A DNA stretch of 64,000 nucleotides. It comes from Lindgomyces ingoldianus. Lineage: Eukaryota > Ascomycota > Dothideomycetes > Pleosporales > Lindgomycetaceae. The stretch is from NCBI RefSeq assembly GCF_010093535.1, contig NW_022985162.1, forward strand, positions 1,078,165 through 1,142,164. The letters run 5' to 3'. Both the position numbers and the translations under genes were made by a program. Of this stretch, positions 1 to 11,257 are shown piece after piece; positions within the stretch are counted from its first letter, which is position 1; each line of letters opens with the position of its first letter. The notes under the pieces were generated by a model. That model saw only the letters and a list, made by a program, of their open reading frames with translations. It did no database searches and was not told the DNA's origin.

Positions 1-1426
1 CAGACAATGTGCTGCACTCTCTTGGGAGCGTGTTGGGGACGGATTTACCGAGCTATGTCATCTCCGGCATCCCCAACTACTTCCAGAACTTCCCCACTGG
101 CGACCAAGTCAAGTCCTCGCTCGGTATCAAAGACAGCGATCTCGACGCCAAGCCAACCGAGGTCCTCAATATCCCTCCATATGCTAATTGGACAGATCAA
201 GGTTGGAATGTTCGGTTTCACGGAAACGTGTTTAAGACGCCGAATATTTCGCAATCGAAGCTGGATGATCTGGCCAACATTTTCTTGATCGACGTCGATA
301 TCAAAGACCTCCCTACAGACCAACAGGCCCAGGCTCGGAATCTCACGCAGTCCATATTTATCGTGCAGCAAGGGGAGCAGAACGTCTCGTTCCATTTAGA
401 GCCTGCTCCAAGCCAAGGCGCAAGTGGCGAGCCTGGGGGCGGAGGTGCTATCACGCCTCCTGGCGGGTCCCAGAATATCACGTTCCCATTCGAGACGACT
501 TCTCAAGGTGATTTTGATGCCTTTGTTCCGATCAAAAATGTCTCAGGAGGTGGATTGCTGGCCGGAAACGAGACGAACGATGTCCAGCGTCTCAATGTCT
601 ACACCAACGGCACGCTTACCGGCAATGCAACTGCCTTCCTAGTTCCGCCGGAAGGTATCACTTTCATCTCCGATATCGATGATATCCTCCGCGTAACGAA
701 GATCTATCAGCCGAAAGAGGGCCTGATGAATTCATTTGCTAGACCGTTCACCCCGTGGATGAACATGCCAGAGATATACGCGAATTGGTCCATGACTCTA
801 CCTAATGGAACCCACTTCCATTACCTAACTACGACCCCCGAGCAAGCCACGCGTCTGTACATGGACTTCATTTACAAGACCTATCCTGGCGGCTCCTTCG
901 ACACAGTAAGTTCCCCACCTTCCTAAGCTCCCAACCCAATTCCTAACCCCCCACACAGCGCCCCCTAAATTTCTCCGACGTCTCTGCAACGCTCTCAATC
1001 CGGATGTTCCTCCTCAAAAAAGTCTTCGAAACCTTTCCAAAACGCAAATTCGTCCTGGTCGCCGACACTTCCAACTCGGATGTGATGAAAGACTACCCCA
1101 CCCTCGCCCATGACTTCCCCAACCAAGTCCAATGCATCTTCTTACGCAACACATCCGCCACCGACCCAGGCGACAAGTTCCCCTACGATACGAGTAAATT
1201 CAAGGGACTGAAAAATACGAGTTATATGTTCTTCCGTGTCCCGGATGACCTAAGGGGATTGGATATTTCGAATGGACAGTGTTTGAATAAGACGATCATG
1301 CAGAATGTGACGTTTGGTATCCAGGATGAGGTATTAGGGATACATGGCGCAGGTGTGAAGGTCAGGGGGAGTGCGATGGGGAGTCTTGTTGTGGCGGTTT
1401 TGGTTGCGGTTTTTGTTTTGCTATGA
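1..1426 (+). CDS. App1-like phosphatidate phosphatase domain protein, secreted/GPI-anchored type, 5' truncated
   Basis: The reading frame is open from base 3, so the gene starts left of the window. Visible exons are 3-905 and 959-1426, joined by a 53-nt intron (GTAAGT...CACACAG, phase 0), giving about 456 residues. Around visible residue 223 is the HAD-type core SDIDDILRVTKIY, followed by PWMNMPEIYANW, and in exon 2 KRKFVLVADTSNSD. This is the layout of the App1/DUF2183 catalytic domain, which in yeast App1 dephosphorylates phosphatidate at endocytic sites. The yeast core is DxDxT; here the fifth position is Ile. Many Asn-X-Ser/Thr sites lie upstream, and the C-terminus is a stretch of about 18 hydrophobic residues after Gly/Ala/Ser, which suggests extracytoplasmic location with a GPI signal. 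The family is secure; enzyme activity and substrate are inferred. A signal peptide would lie outside the window. Confidence 0.85.
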
Positions 1427-1868
1427 TGAAAGAAGGGGATGAGGCTGAGTATGGTTTAAGGGTTTTTGGATGATGAGGCGATGGCTTGAGTATGACCTTA
1501 CGCGTCCATGTATGCCAGCTCATGATTAGTTTTAGTTCCTAGTATTTCTTTCTTCGATTGACGCTTTCGAGCGAGCGGCATTGTATTGCATTGCACCCGG
1601 AGTGTTCTTGTAAATATTTCAGCATGATGAGGAGGAATACACGCAGGATTCTGGTATTTTTCCTACTCGACCGCGTATCTTGAAAACTAATTAGCTTCTG
1701 GATAAGTGATTTGTTTATAATAGTGTCAGACACAATTTTATTTCTAATTGGCTCCTAGATTTCTGGACACACTCCATCACAGGTAGACAATCTCTCTCTC
1801 ATACGTGCCGTTCGATCCCCTGCCTTTCCATTCCATTCCACCCCACTACTACCAAATGTTCTATCGTC
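1427..1868. other. Convergent intergenic region (442 nt)
   Basis: This is the shared 3' flank of the App1-like gene (plus) and the UIM protein gene (minus). It is moderately AT-rich with no convincing coding frame. It presumably holds both polyadenylation regions; I see no distinct signal. Confidence 0.5.
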
Positions 1869-3068
1869 CTACATCTGTGAACTGAACCGATTCAGAAAAG
1901 CAAGGTGCTTAGCCTTCAGCTGCCCTGGATCTTCAACTTTCTCGCCCTTCTCATACCTTTTTACATCCGCTTCAGGCCCTTCCCCGACATCCTGTGGCTT
2001 CCGTTCAGCCTCCGCTTTCATTTCGGTTTCGGCTCTCGCCTGGGCTTCATTTTGCTCACGCTTCTTCCTCGCCCTCTCCAAATCTGCGACCAGCGAGGCT
2101 TCGTACGCAACTTGTTGTTGTGCTCGTATCGCTGAGAACTCGACATGTGTGTCTTCACTTTGGGGTTGGCTTCGCGCGCTTGCCGTTGGATGAAAGCGAG
2201 AGGAAGAGGAAGAGGAAGATGCTACTGTTATATGGTTACGGTTAGAAGGTTGAGCAGGAGGAGGCTTGTTCAGCGCCGGTATAAGTGTACCTGCAGCACT
2301 CTGTTGTGGTTTCTGTTGCTGCTGCTGCCTACCAGTCCCCGAACCAGGAATCGTAACAGCAGGTGTAGATGCCGCTGGAGCTGGAGTTGGAGGTAGAGCC
2401 ATGGTTACGGGCAACCAGTCCCTCTGTCTTGGTCCCTTCCCTTTCCCCCCAGGCTCCAAATCCACACTCAAGCCCGCGTCCAGATCCGGCATAGCTGAAT
2501 TCTCCCTCGTCAAACTGTGCCAATCCATCATAGACCTCATCAACACCTCCCTCATCAGCGAATCATCATCTGGGAGTGCACCTAGGGCCACTGCAGCGCT
2601 CTGAGCATGCGCATGTTCTTCACTTGTTTGTTGTAAGAGGTGTTGGATTGCGTCTTCCTCATCTTGCGGTGACGTGAATCCAGAAGGGGTGTCGAGCTTC
2701 GACGCTGCAAGCGCGACTATGAGGTGTTGTCCCTCTACTCGCGCTCTGCTTTCTTCAGCTTCAGATAGCGAGGCTTGCAGAGCTTGTGCTAGCTCTGTAT
2801 CTGCGTCGCTTCTCCTAACCCCTGTCTGTGCTTGTGCTAAAAACTCCTGTCGACACCTTTCCTGTAATTCCCTTAGTTGGTCTTGTTCGTCAAGCTCAAT
2901 ATCCGCGGCTTGGCATGCGCTGCACTTGCCGGGGATTCTGGCTTCGCGGATGACGCATTCGGAGTCTGTGCACTGCGGTGGATCGATTCCCTTGGGTTGA
3001 GAACAAGGGTCGATGTCGGAGAAGATGTGGTTGCAATTGGCGGCTATGGTGTGGGTTATGTGACACAT
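1869..3068 (-). CDS. Hypothetical protein with Cys-rich N-terminus and ubiquitin-interacting-like motifs
   Basis: Single-exon gene of 399 residues; I do not recognise a named ortholog. The first about 55 residues hold spaced Cys and His (MCHITHTIAANCNHIF, then four more Cys up to GKCSAC), a possible metal-binding region. A helix at about 89-107 reads TELAQALQASLSEAEESR, matching the ubiquitin-interacting motif pattern (acidic/hydrophobic, central Ala-Leu, then Ser). A weaker copy follows at about 170 (SLMREVLMRSMMD). The middle is low complexity with poly-Gln and poly-Ser runs. The C-terminal third is a charged Ala/Glu/Arg-rich probable coiled coil ending HLAFLNRF. The start is the first ATG and the Cys-rich segment follows it directly. 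A ubiquitin-linked role is inference from the motif only. Confidence 0.7.
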   Translation of the reverse strand: MCHITHTIAANCNHIFSDIDPCSQPKGIDPPQCTDSECVIREARIPGKCSACQAADIELDEQDQLRELQERCRQEFLAQAQTGVRRSDADTELAQALQASLSEAEESRARVEGQHLIVALAASKLDTPSGFTSPQDEEDAIQHLLQQTSEEHAHAQSAAVALGALPDDDSLMREVLMRSMMDWHSLTRENSAMPDLDAGLSVDLEPGGKGKGPRQRDWLPVTMALPPTPAPAASTPAVTIPGSGTGRQQQQQKPQQSAAGTLIPALNKPPPAQPSNRNHITVASSSSSSSRFHPTASARSQPQSEDTHVEFSAIRAQQQVAYEASLVADLERARKKREQNEAQARAETEMKAEAERKPQDVGEGPEADVKRYEKGEKVEDPGQLKAKHLAFLNRFSSQM

Positions 3069-3332
3069 GGTGTGTAGATTATATATTATGAATGTGGGAG
3101 GTCAGTGGTGTCCGTATTTATTTTTCCTAAATGAGTAGTTGTAGAGATGGAAAAGAAAGGGAAAGTTATGGATACAGAAGTTAAGGTTTCTGATTATATT
3201 TGCATTGTGGGACACTTTATAGGAAGGTAGGTAGACAGGAAAAAAAATAAAATAAAGCGTGAATGGTCCTTCCTATGCACTGTATGGCCTTTAGCGTGAT
3301 ATACCGCGACCATCGTCTAGGGTCTTACACAT

Positions 3333-5438
3333 TCAATGTTCGCAGAAGAAGAAGGTATTCTGCAAATCCGTTAGCATCATTCTCGCACCACAACTTTCCA
3401 CACCCATGTCGAACCCATGGTTGTGAGCCCCCGTAAAAATACAGGAATAAAAATCTCATAGAACAAACATACCTCATCCATACCCTTCTCAAGAACATCC
3501 CCTACCTTCCCCCTCTCGGCCATCAACATCTCCCTCACCTGTACTGCCTCTTTCCACCCCAACGGAAACTCCCTTACTTCCCCAACAATCATATCAAAAA
3601 TCTCCTTCGGCAATCTCGCAAAGAACCCAATCTTCCTAACCTCCTGCGCCCACCAGTCTTTTCTTTGCGGCGGCACGTTGGCTGTTGACAGAACCTCAAT
3701 ATGCGGATCTACGAGGAACATGGCTAGGATTTTGCGGTGGCCAGATTTGGTTTTGTCGACGAGGGAGAAGGGTTGGACTTGGTGTTGGAGGACGTTGGGG
3801 AAAGCGAGGAGACGATTTTGGGGCGTGAGAACGGAGCCGAGGTTGAGGATTGAGGAGCCGTTTTGAGTAATCCCGAAATAGGCTTCTGTAGAACTGTATT
3901 CGGACTTCATGGTGGTAGGTCAGAGGTTGTTCTAGATTGTGGGAATGAAGGCACGAGGCTAGGAAAACATATGAACTGGAATGAAAACTAAAAGGAAAAA
4001 AAGCTAATATATTTACCTGCGCAGGCCTCATAATCATGGCTTCAGCATCGTAGCTCTGTCTAAACGCCAACCGACTATCCGTCACATTCTCACAATCATA
4101 ATAATAGATCGCCGTGGCGCAAATATGTTCGTTCAAGCTCCCTTCCACATGCCACGACCCACCCTCATACTCTGGTTTCTCAGGTGTAAGATGGATGTTC
4201 GCAAGCTTGAAAATTACCTGCAATCCACGCTCCGTAAAGTCCTTGCGGAGGTCAATACGTTTTGCTCCTGGTTGCGTTTGGTGTTCGTCGTGCGGTGTGA
4301 AGGCTGGCTCGCGTTGTTCGAGGATTCGATTCTGGTCTCGCCAGTCGCGATATTGGTCTATGCAGCCATGTTCCCATGCCCAGCTTTCATCGTCTTCTTC
4401 GTCCTCAGAATCGGATTCATGTCCTTCCTCTGCATCGTGCTTATATGGCTCGCGGTCAAATTTGACCCCAGGTGCAAATTTATAATCTTCGTTGCTTGTC
4501 CCGCCGATGGAAATGCGGATCCGGTTGTGGAACCAGGACAGACATTCGTTCCAGAGTGGAATGGAGGCGTCGACGAATGCTTCCAATATCTTATACAACT
4601 CGGTATGCTCTCTAGGGTGCAGGTTGTTGATGTAACTGACAATCTTCGCCGTGCCATCGTCCGTAAACGTAATATTCGAAGGAAGCCACTGGTAACTCCC
4701 CCATGCTTGATCAATGATCTCCTTATCACCCCAAGAAACCTTCCTGACATGATCCGTAGCCTCGAACTTATCAATGACTTCTCCTTTCCCAGTATACTCT
4801 GCACAACTCTCTAGCGGAACAGTCCCAAACGGCAACGCTCTCGTAAACCCATAAACGACTGGGAACAGGGACGGATGTACCAAATCCAGCACCTTCTCAT
4901 CAGACCCCGGATGCCAGTCCTTTACCCTATCAGGCACATTTTCCAGCTTCTTAACCGCACCTCTCAATCTATCTCTTAACTCGCCCGAAACAGCAATATC
5001 AGACTTCACAATCGTAGCCTCTGCATCCAAAACTGCGACAAACCCCTCTTTCTGATACACCTCGGCCTTCTCTCTCAACTCCAGCATACAACACTCAAAC
5101 ATCGTCTCACTCAGCCACCAATCCCCATTTTCAGGAAGACTGTCGTCCCAGCGAATAGCCTCCTCCTTCCATTTCGCTATGATGGCTTCATCGAAAACCT
5201 TGCGCGTCCACTCGGGCTTATCCGTAATCTGCGTCATGAATTCCAACATCCGTCGCTCCCGCACCGAGACCCCGTCGCTAGAAAACCAATCTGCGATTGC
5301 ATGTGGGAAGCGAGTATTTTCGCCTTCACGAGACCATTGTGTTAATGTGTTGACGGGAAGGCCGAAGCCGGGAAGTGTGATGCGGGGCACTGAATCGATC
5401 TCCATTCTGTTTTTCTGAGACCCAATTGTCCTGGACAC
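3333..5438 (-). CDS. DUF4246 family protein
   Basis: Three exons: 5438-4017, 3904-3473 and 3359-3333, all phase 0, giving 626 residues. Exon 1 carries the family blocks LPGFGLP near the N-terminus and GGSWHVEGSLNEHICATAIY near its end. Exon 2 carries LGSVLTPQNRLLAFPNVLQHQVQ and GHRKILAMFLVDP, whose spaced His and Asp residues resemble a 2-oxoglutarate/iron oxygenase fold; that reading is inference. The third exon is only 27 nt and encodes a terminal NTFFFCEH. Intron 1 needs an AAG acceptor, because a TAG further upstream leads to an in-frame stop. An acidic patch (DSEDEEDDE) lies around residue 340. The ATG at 5438 is used; a second ATG 11 codons later is equally possible. The family is common in ascomycetes and has no firmly assigned function. 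Confidence 0.88.
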
Positions 5439-8286
5439 ACCAGAGTGAGTGTCAATGAGGAGAGATTGAAGAACTGAGACGGAAGTTAGGGTTAGAAAAG
5501 TAAGAGTTAGGTGGGAAAAGATGAATTTATGGACGTTGGGACCTGGCGGTGAGCGCCTTGACCCAACGCAGTTAGACTAGGCAGCTGAAGCAATCCAAGG
5601 GTACGCGCTAGCACGTGTGTACTGGCGATTTCAGAGACTAACAAGCATTCTTGGCCGCCCTGCCTAGGCTAGTCAAGTTCCAGTACTCTGGACCGTTCAT
5701 TTGATACAGACAGGTGTCCCAAGTTGTACATTACAGATAATCGCTTTCCATGACACGCAAAATATGAACTGTTCAATCTCTCAATCTTAAGGAAGAATGC
5801 TGTTGGATATCGAGCCAATGCACCCCTTTCCATCCACATATCTCCACTCCCTTCCAATGAGCTGTTTCCCTCAGCCAAATAATTAGCGTCCACTCTAGTT
5901 GCCAGCTCCCGTGTCTCGTCTAAACTATTTAATAATTTTTTTAGCTTTCCTAGTCAGCCATTCCCCTCATCGGATGTCTTACTTTTAAGCTCCAATGAGG
6001 CCCCGTCATAGAATTGATACAGGGACTCTATGGGCGGATGTGGTGCGGAGGAGGTTGTGGTGGCGGAATGTGTTGATTATGCAGATGACGGGAATTGCGA
6101 AAAGCTATTTTGTTACACCGGCGCCGAAGAATAAGACGCGAACATTGGAGCAGGCGAAGCCTGCTTGTTCAGAGTTAGAAGAAATTATTATCTCGTTAGC
6201 ACTCTAGTCCTCTCCCTTAGACCCTAGAGAGTTGAGATATAAACTTACTATGGTAAGTCGTTGCATTATCACCAAAGAATTGCTGCATGAACACGACGGA
6301 GAAGGAGTTCTGAACTAATATACTATTCCGACTCACAAATAAGAACGTCTTGAACCGTTCTTGCCTTTTCGTTCTTGCCGCTCAATCTCGAGAAGCTTGA
6401 ACGCATAATGCATGTCGCGCGCAGCTTGGATCTCGTGCTTTCGCAGGTGCTTTCGACGTTTGATGCGCTTGTCATATTTGCATCTCTCTTTATAACTAGT
6501 ATAACTAGCACTCGTCTAAATTGGGGTCTTCAGTCCGAGTAGCCAAAGGGCTTGCGTCACTATCTATGCATAGCGGCTAGACTTTCTGGCAAGAAATACG
6601 CTTAAACCATGATCGCGTGTCTTGTGCTGCTTAAAGAAGTTAACTACCTGTAGCTTACTACCTATTACATTCTTAAACTCTTTATGTAGATCTAACATGT
6701 AGAGGGAGTTGTACGTTACTTCCTAGAAAACGTGTGTCAATCTGTAGTCCTCTTCTCGCGCTACGCATGCAAGCCTTTTCTGTCCGATAGATCTCTAAAG
6801 CAATATAATTAAGCAGGCTCTTTCTAAAGCTTTTTACCCGCACTTAGACAGTATCTCTATTCTAGTAGATTTAGATGTTCCCTATAGAACTCTGCAGGAT
6901 GTTATAATTATATAAGGCAGTTTACAGCTAAGAATTTAGTGCTTCTTAAAAAGTTAATCTTTAATAAGAAAACTAGCCAGAAGCACTACACATACACTCT
7001 GTAGGCTGTAAGGCTTAGAATACTTGGAACATACAACGTAGGAAAACTGTGATGGGTTGGACCCGCAAGTGGACCAGATCAAAGATCTAGATGGGACCCG
7101 GCATCCGGGGAGCATCCCATCTCGCTCATAAATATCCACTATGCAAGCTGAATCCTCGCTGATTCAACCTGTGCATGCCTTTTGGCTGTCTCTTGGTGCA
7201 TATAGTCGTAAACGTGGCAATATTCCGTCCGCACCCCCTGACTCGGTATCCGCATCCCTATCTTTGGCAGCTGTAACCATGCATTAGACTCAAGAAGATG
7301 AGAGGCACGACCAAGCAGGGGAAGCAGTACATCTAGAAGGAAACTTTCTATGCCTACATGCCTACATTACAGTGAAGAATGGTAAAAGGTAGTTCATCTA
7401 GGCGGAGTGTTGGCGGAGCGAATGGCTTATGGCGAAGGGTGTTGGGTGGTGTTGTTCTCCACACTAGATGTGAGCGTGTGATGTGCCGTAGGAACCTGAG
7501 ACTAATTAAAAATGCAATGAACTATGATATTTGTATATTCGACGCGCCCCCGCGATGGTGTGTTGGGAAAACACGGTTGAGAGGACAGATAATGACGCCA
7601 AACAAATAGGTCTTGGATGTCTCTCGGCCCTGGCCTTGACACCACATTCACACATTCCGATTAAATCAGCCGAAGTCAGGTGAGGTGGATGAAAGATGCA
7701 ATCAGACAAATCATGAAGTGTATTCTGGGGAATATATACTCATACAAACTTTCGACAGCAGAGCGAAAGAAAAGAACAAGGGGAAGAAAACACCATCATC
7801 ATTCCCGTGGCCGTTGAAGAGAAGCCGTAACCTAGATTGTAAATACAAAAGAGAGAAATGAAAGACACATTAAAGTAAGAATGCAATACAAGAAGGAAAA
7901 GCAGGAAATATACAGTAAGAGTCCAGATGACTAAGAGATACATGTACAAAGAGACGTGAAATAGGGATGGCGCCCTTGTTACAATAGGCCGATTTCCACA
8001 GGTAACGCCAATCAAACTGGTATCATCCATCCGTTTTGCTGATATAGAACTCCGAAAGAACTCCATAAACACCCTCAGAGATACATTCAGATATACCAGA
8101 ACCAGATGATCGTAAAGACCCGAAAATCCCAAACAAGACAGATAAATAACAAAACGCCTACCAAGATAGCTTCCAACGTATCGCCCTGACCTGATCGGGC
8201 GTAGAGGGGCAAGCCATAAAATGTGCCTCCTATTGGCAGATGCCGTCGTCTCAAGAACTCGACGACGGAGAATTTTGAAGGGGGTC
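5439..8286. other. Gene-poor AT-richer stretch
   Basis: The first about 130 nt are the DUF4246 gene promoter. From about 5.9 to 7.1 kb the sequence is richer in A/T with many TA, TAG and TAA steps and short protein-like fragments broken by stops, for example near 6780-6900. This resembles old, mutation-degraded sequence, possibly RIP-affected, but I cannot identify an element. The part from 7.4 to 8.3 kb is mainly 3' flank of the zinc-finger gene; open frames there on both strands look like chance. Confidence 0.4.
6240..6520 (-). pseudogene. Possible broken gene fragment, K/R-rich helical protein
   Basis: On the minus strand from about 6513 one frame reads a basic, helix-like peptide containing KRIKRRKHLRKHEIQAARDM and then LLEIERQER before stopping. 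An overlapping second frame continues with protein-like sequence (FSVVFMQQFFGDNATTYH) up to a good GTAAGT donor near 6252. The switch between frames coincides with a 10-nt direct repeat, CGTTCTTGCC, at 6356-6365 and 6370-6379 with a period of 14 nt. A 14-nt duplication would shift the frame. I do not recognise the protein. It may be a relic, or chance. Confidence 0.25.
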
Positions 8287-10823
8287 TTAGCGAGTGTCAG
8301 CCCCATGAACATTACGGAGGTGCTCGTCTCTTTTGTCTTTCCTGGTGCCAAAGCTTCTGGTTTTCCCACCTCCAGGAACATAGCTGCGCGAACAATCGTC
8401 AAATGTGCACCAGTACTCGGCTCGATTGCGTGCATGTTGCTGGTTGTGGTGACGTCTGAAGTCTGCCGTACGGCCAAAGGAAAGGCCACGGCATTCTCCT
8501 TTAGCACATTGGATAGTGCCATCTTCCATGATGTGAGCTTGTATGCCGTTTCGCTCACGGTTATGACCTCGTCGGGTATTGTTGCGCCGGCTCGAGCTCA
8601 CACGGGTTTTGGGAGATGTATGAAGAGGAGCGGGTGGAAGGAGGGTTGGTGTTACAGGCACGGAAGCCCGCGGACTAAAGGAATTGTTAAAGGAATTGGC
8701 ATAATAATAGTGGGGTTCGAAGACTTACGAAGGCATTTTAGGAGGGTCGGGGAAGTGATTCGAAAGGCCGGGAAAGGGATAGTTCAAGGGAGTCATGAAT
8801 GAGCCCAGTCTAGGGAGACGCAAAGTCAGACGTTGTTATGGTGATCGTGTACCAAAGATATTTATTCTGCAAAATGGACTCCGGATGGAGTTAGGGGTAT
8901 GACGCATACAGATTAGACTGAAGGTTCGTCCGTGAGGCGAAGGCATCTGTCGGCCTTTGGGGGTAGTCCAGAATGGGTCGTGAGAGGCTTATTTCCATTC
9001 TGGAGCTGTATGAAGGGCGTGGAGAAGTCGTTCGGCGATGGCAGACCAAGCATCCGCAGAGGGAAGACTCAGGAGAATTGTTCGGACTACGACCCATACA
9101 ACCTTGGAAGCCAGTGATTTTGGTTCATGTTGCAACGGCGGAGCAAATTCCCGATGTAGGTGTTCCACGAATCAGGTCGAAAGAGCCTTATTCCATCAAG
9201 GGTTGTGGATATCGTCGATTTCAGGTCACATTCAGCGGCTGTTCTTTCGCATCACGATTCCAGCCGTGCATAGACTTCATCAGCGGAAACATGGAGAATG
9301 TTGGGTAAGGTACACATGGGACCAGCAGAGTAAAACCGTAAATAAGTAACAGAGTTGGTGACTGATAAATCTGTGATTCCGGACTAACGGCAAAGCCAAG
9401 ACATTGGCATAGACAGAAGCTGAATGGTCCAGGGCGATAGTTCTCCACAGTTGGTTCGATTGTTCCTCGGGTCGATAAAAAAAGTTTTATTCGAGGATTC
9501 CACCAGGGGGAGAAATGACTATCAACGCTAAAACTACCCATGAAGGCCAAGTATAGACAACAATCAAATGACGAGTACATGAAGGGTATACCATACCTTA
9601 TTCTGAGACTTTGGAGGTGGCTGCCATTTGGTGCATAGGGCTCCTATCTGGGAATGGAATAGTAGCTAGGAACGCTCACGGTACTGATACTAGAAGAGTC
9701 GGCTTGATGGGGTCTAGGAACGAGGGTCCTCATTGTTGAGTTGGTAAGATGTTGTGTTCGTCCCGGCTGTATAACGGCCATGGGTTCCAGTGCAGGGCCC
9801 GTAGTTTGTCGATAATCACAGGAAGAGTATTTCCTATCACAGGGATGAGCCATGGAGCCAGATTACTTCGAGGGTAGTCGCTGACTCCCCTCTAGTGACA
9901 AACCTCCCAATAGACAATCGCATTCCTTGACCGGTCAGAGCTACAAAGTGTTGAAGAGATTAGGCCTACCGAGATCAAAAGAGAAGGCCGGATACGGCGA
10001 GTTCGGGAAGTCCACGTAAACCTACTCCAGGCTCAGGCCAAAGACTGCACTAGGACAAAGACAGCCTTGGAAGGGGAGGCTTAAAGTCACGTGGTATTAT
10101 CCTAGGCTTCGAGGCCGGGTGGAAATGACTCGGAATGTATCTCAGGGATCCACGGTTCGACATTCCTAATGCGGCGGATCCTTTAAATTTTGGCATTTCA
10201 TTGGCCGGATAGTCAGGCTCAGTCATCTAAGATATTAGGTCCAGGGCTGTCCTCGGTCCACGCAGGGCCTGAGAAAAAGCAAAACTCTGGGAATAAAGGT
10301 TTTCCATCCGTGGGTCAAGGGGTTAATCCAGAATTTTTCCAATAGCAGGCAGACTGCTCAGCATGTGGGTAGTAGGTTGAGTGTTTGAAGAGCAGACGAG
10401 CACTTACGGGCTTGCATTGAGGTCAAACCCATATGGGCCATCAGAAGCTGACATTGGCACGCCTCCAAAACTGGTATCTGACTCATAAGGCGGAGTCGTC
10501 TCTGGAGCGCCAGAGGCCAAATTGCCGTATTGCAGAGGACTCACGGGTGAGCCGTTTGACTGTGGGACGATGGTGTGTGAGGGGTGGAAGGAGGAGGGGT
10601 GCAGTTGGTGTGCATAAGGCTGAGGCAGTGCAGCGCGGGGTGAAGGTGACGAGGGGAACGATTGGTCACGACTTCCAGAGTCGCCGGGCTCAGAACTCTG
10701 CTGGATGATATCTTGTTGGACAGAGAATTCGACCCCAAGAGATGCAAGCAATTGTGCATTGAGTTCATCGTTCGGCCCGCTCGGGAAGCCGTGGTTGGTG
10801 AAGTGACCATAGTTTCCGGCCAT
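8287..10823 (-). CDS. C2H2-type zinc-finger protein, middle of gene uncertain
   Basis: The N-terminal exon is 10823-10408 (138 residues, Ser/Pro/Gln-rich, starting MAGNYGHF and ending FDLNAS at a phase-2 GTAAGT donor). The C-terminal part is exon 8809-8729 (LGSFMTPLNYPFPGLSNHF, phase 2 at both ends) spliced to 8674-8287. The last exon holds two atypical C2H2 fingers: CAKGEC with downstream H-x4-H, then CTFDDC...HLRNVH, near the C-terminus. Phases match if exon 1 splices directly to 8809, but that makes an intron of about 1.6 kb, very long for such a fungus. Middle exons may exist near 9670-9780 and 9420-9480, where Pro/Ser-rich frames and a GTGAGC donor occur. A nuclear DNA-binding regulator is likely; its targets are unknown. 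Confidence 0.65.
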
Positions 10824-11257
10824 TGTTTGAGAATGATGAAACTAGATTGGAAGGGGAAAGAGATTGACGAAAGGTTGAAGCGAATTAGAATTGTGAGGGG
10901 AGAAAAGTTATGGAGATCTGTAAGGAGTGAAGCGGCCGTTCAGCTTTTGTAGGAGTCTAAAAGCCGCATTGGTCCTGAGGGACCCTCGCTTGACAACGCC
11001 ATAGCCTCAATGCGCGATTTTATTCGATAAGGCAGAAGGCAATCAAGAGGCCTTCAAAGCTCATGGTAAGATCTGTCCAAGATACGAACACCCGGCCTTC
11101 ACATGTCACGCGCGACCCACACACTCTTCTATCCGACCATGTCCTCCAACTTCTACTTGGCCCTTCTACGAGTTGCCTCATTTTTTGATCCTGCGAACTC
11201 GCTTATCCGATACTCAGGGAAGGTCTGATTGAGGGCGCATCGGGAGAACATCAGCCC
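10824..11257. other. Intergenic region between zinc-finger gene and AIP1 (434 nt)
   Basis: Contains the promoter of the minus-strand zinc-finger gene and the 3' end of AIP1. No coding frame or distinct element seen. Confidence 0.5.

Noticed and set aside
7740..8558. 272-codon minus-strand frame overlapping the zinc-finger gene 3' end
   Set aside because: Different frame from the fingers; composition of its second half is that of AT-rich 3' flank.
8221..8802. 193-codon plus-strand frame opposite the zinc-finger exon
   Set aside because: It is antisense to the C2H2 exons, whose finger motifs and splice sites are clear; no domain on the plus strand.
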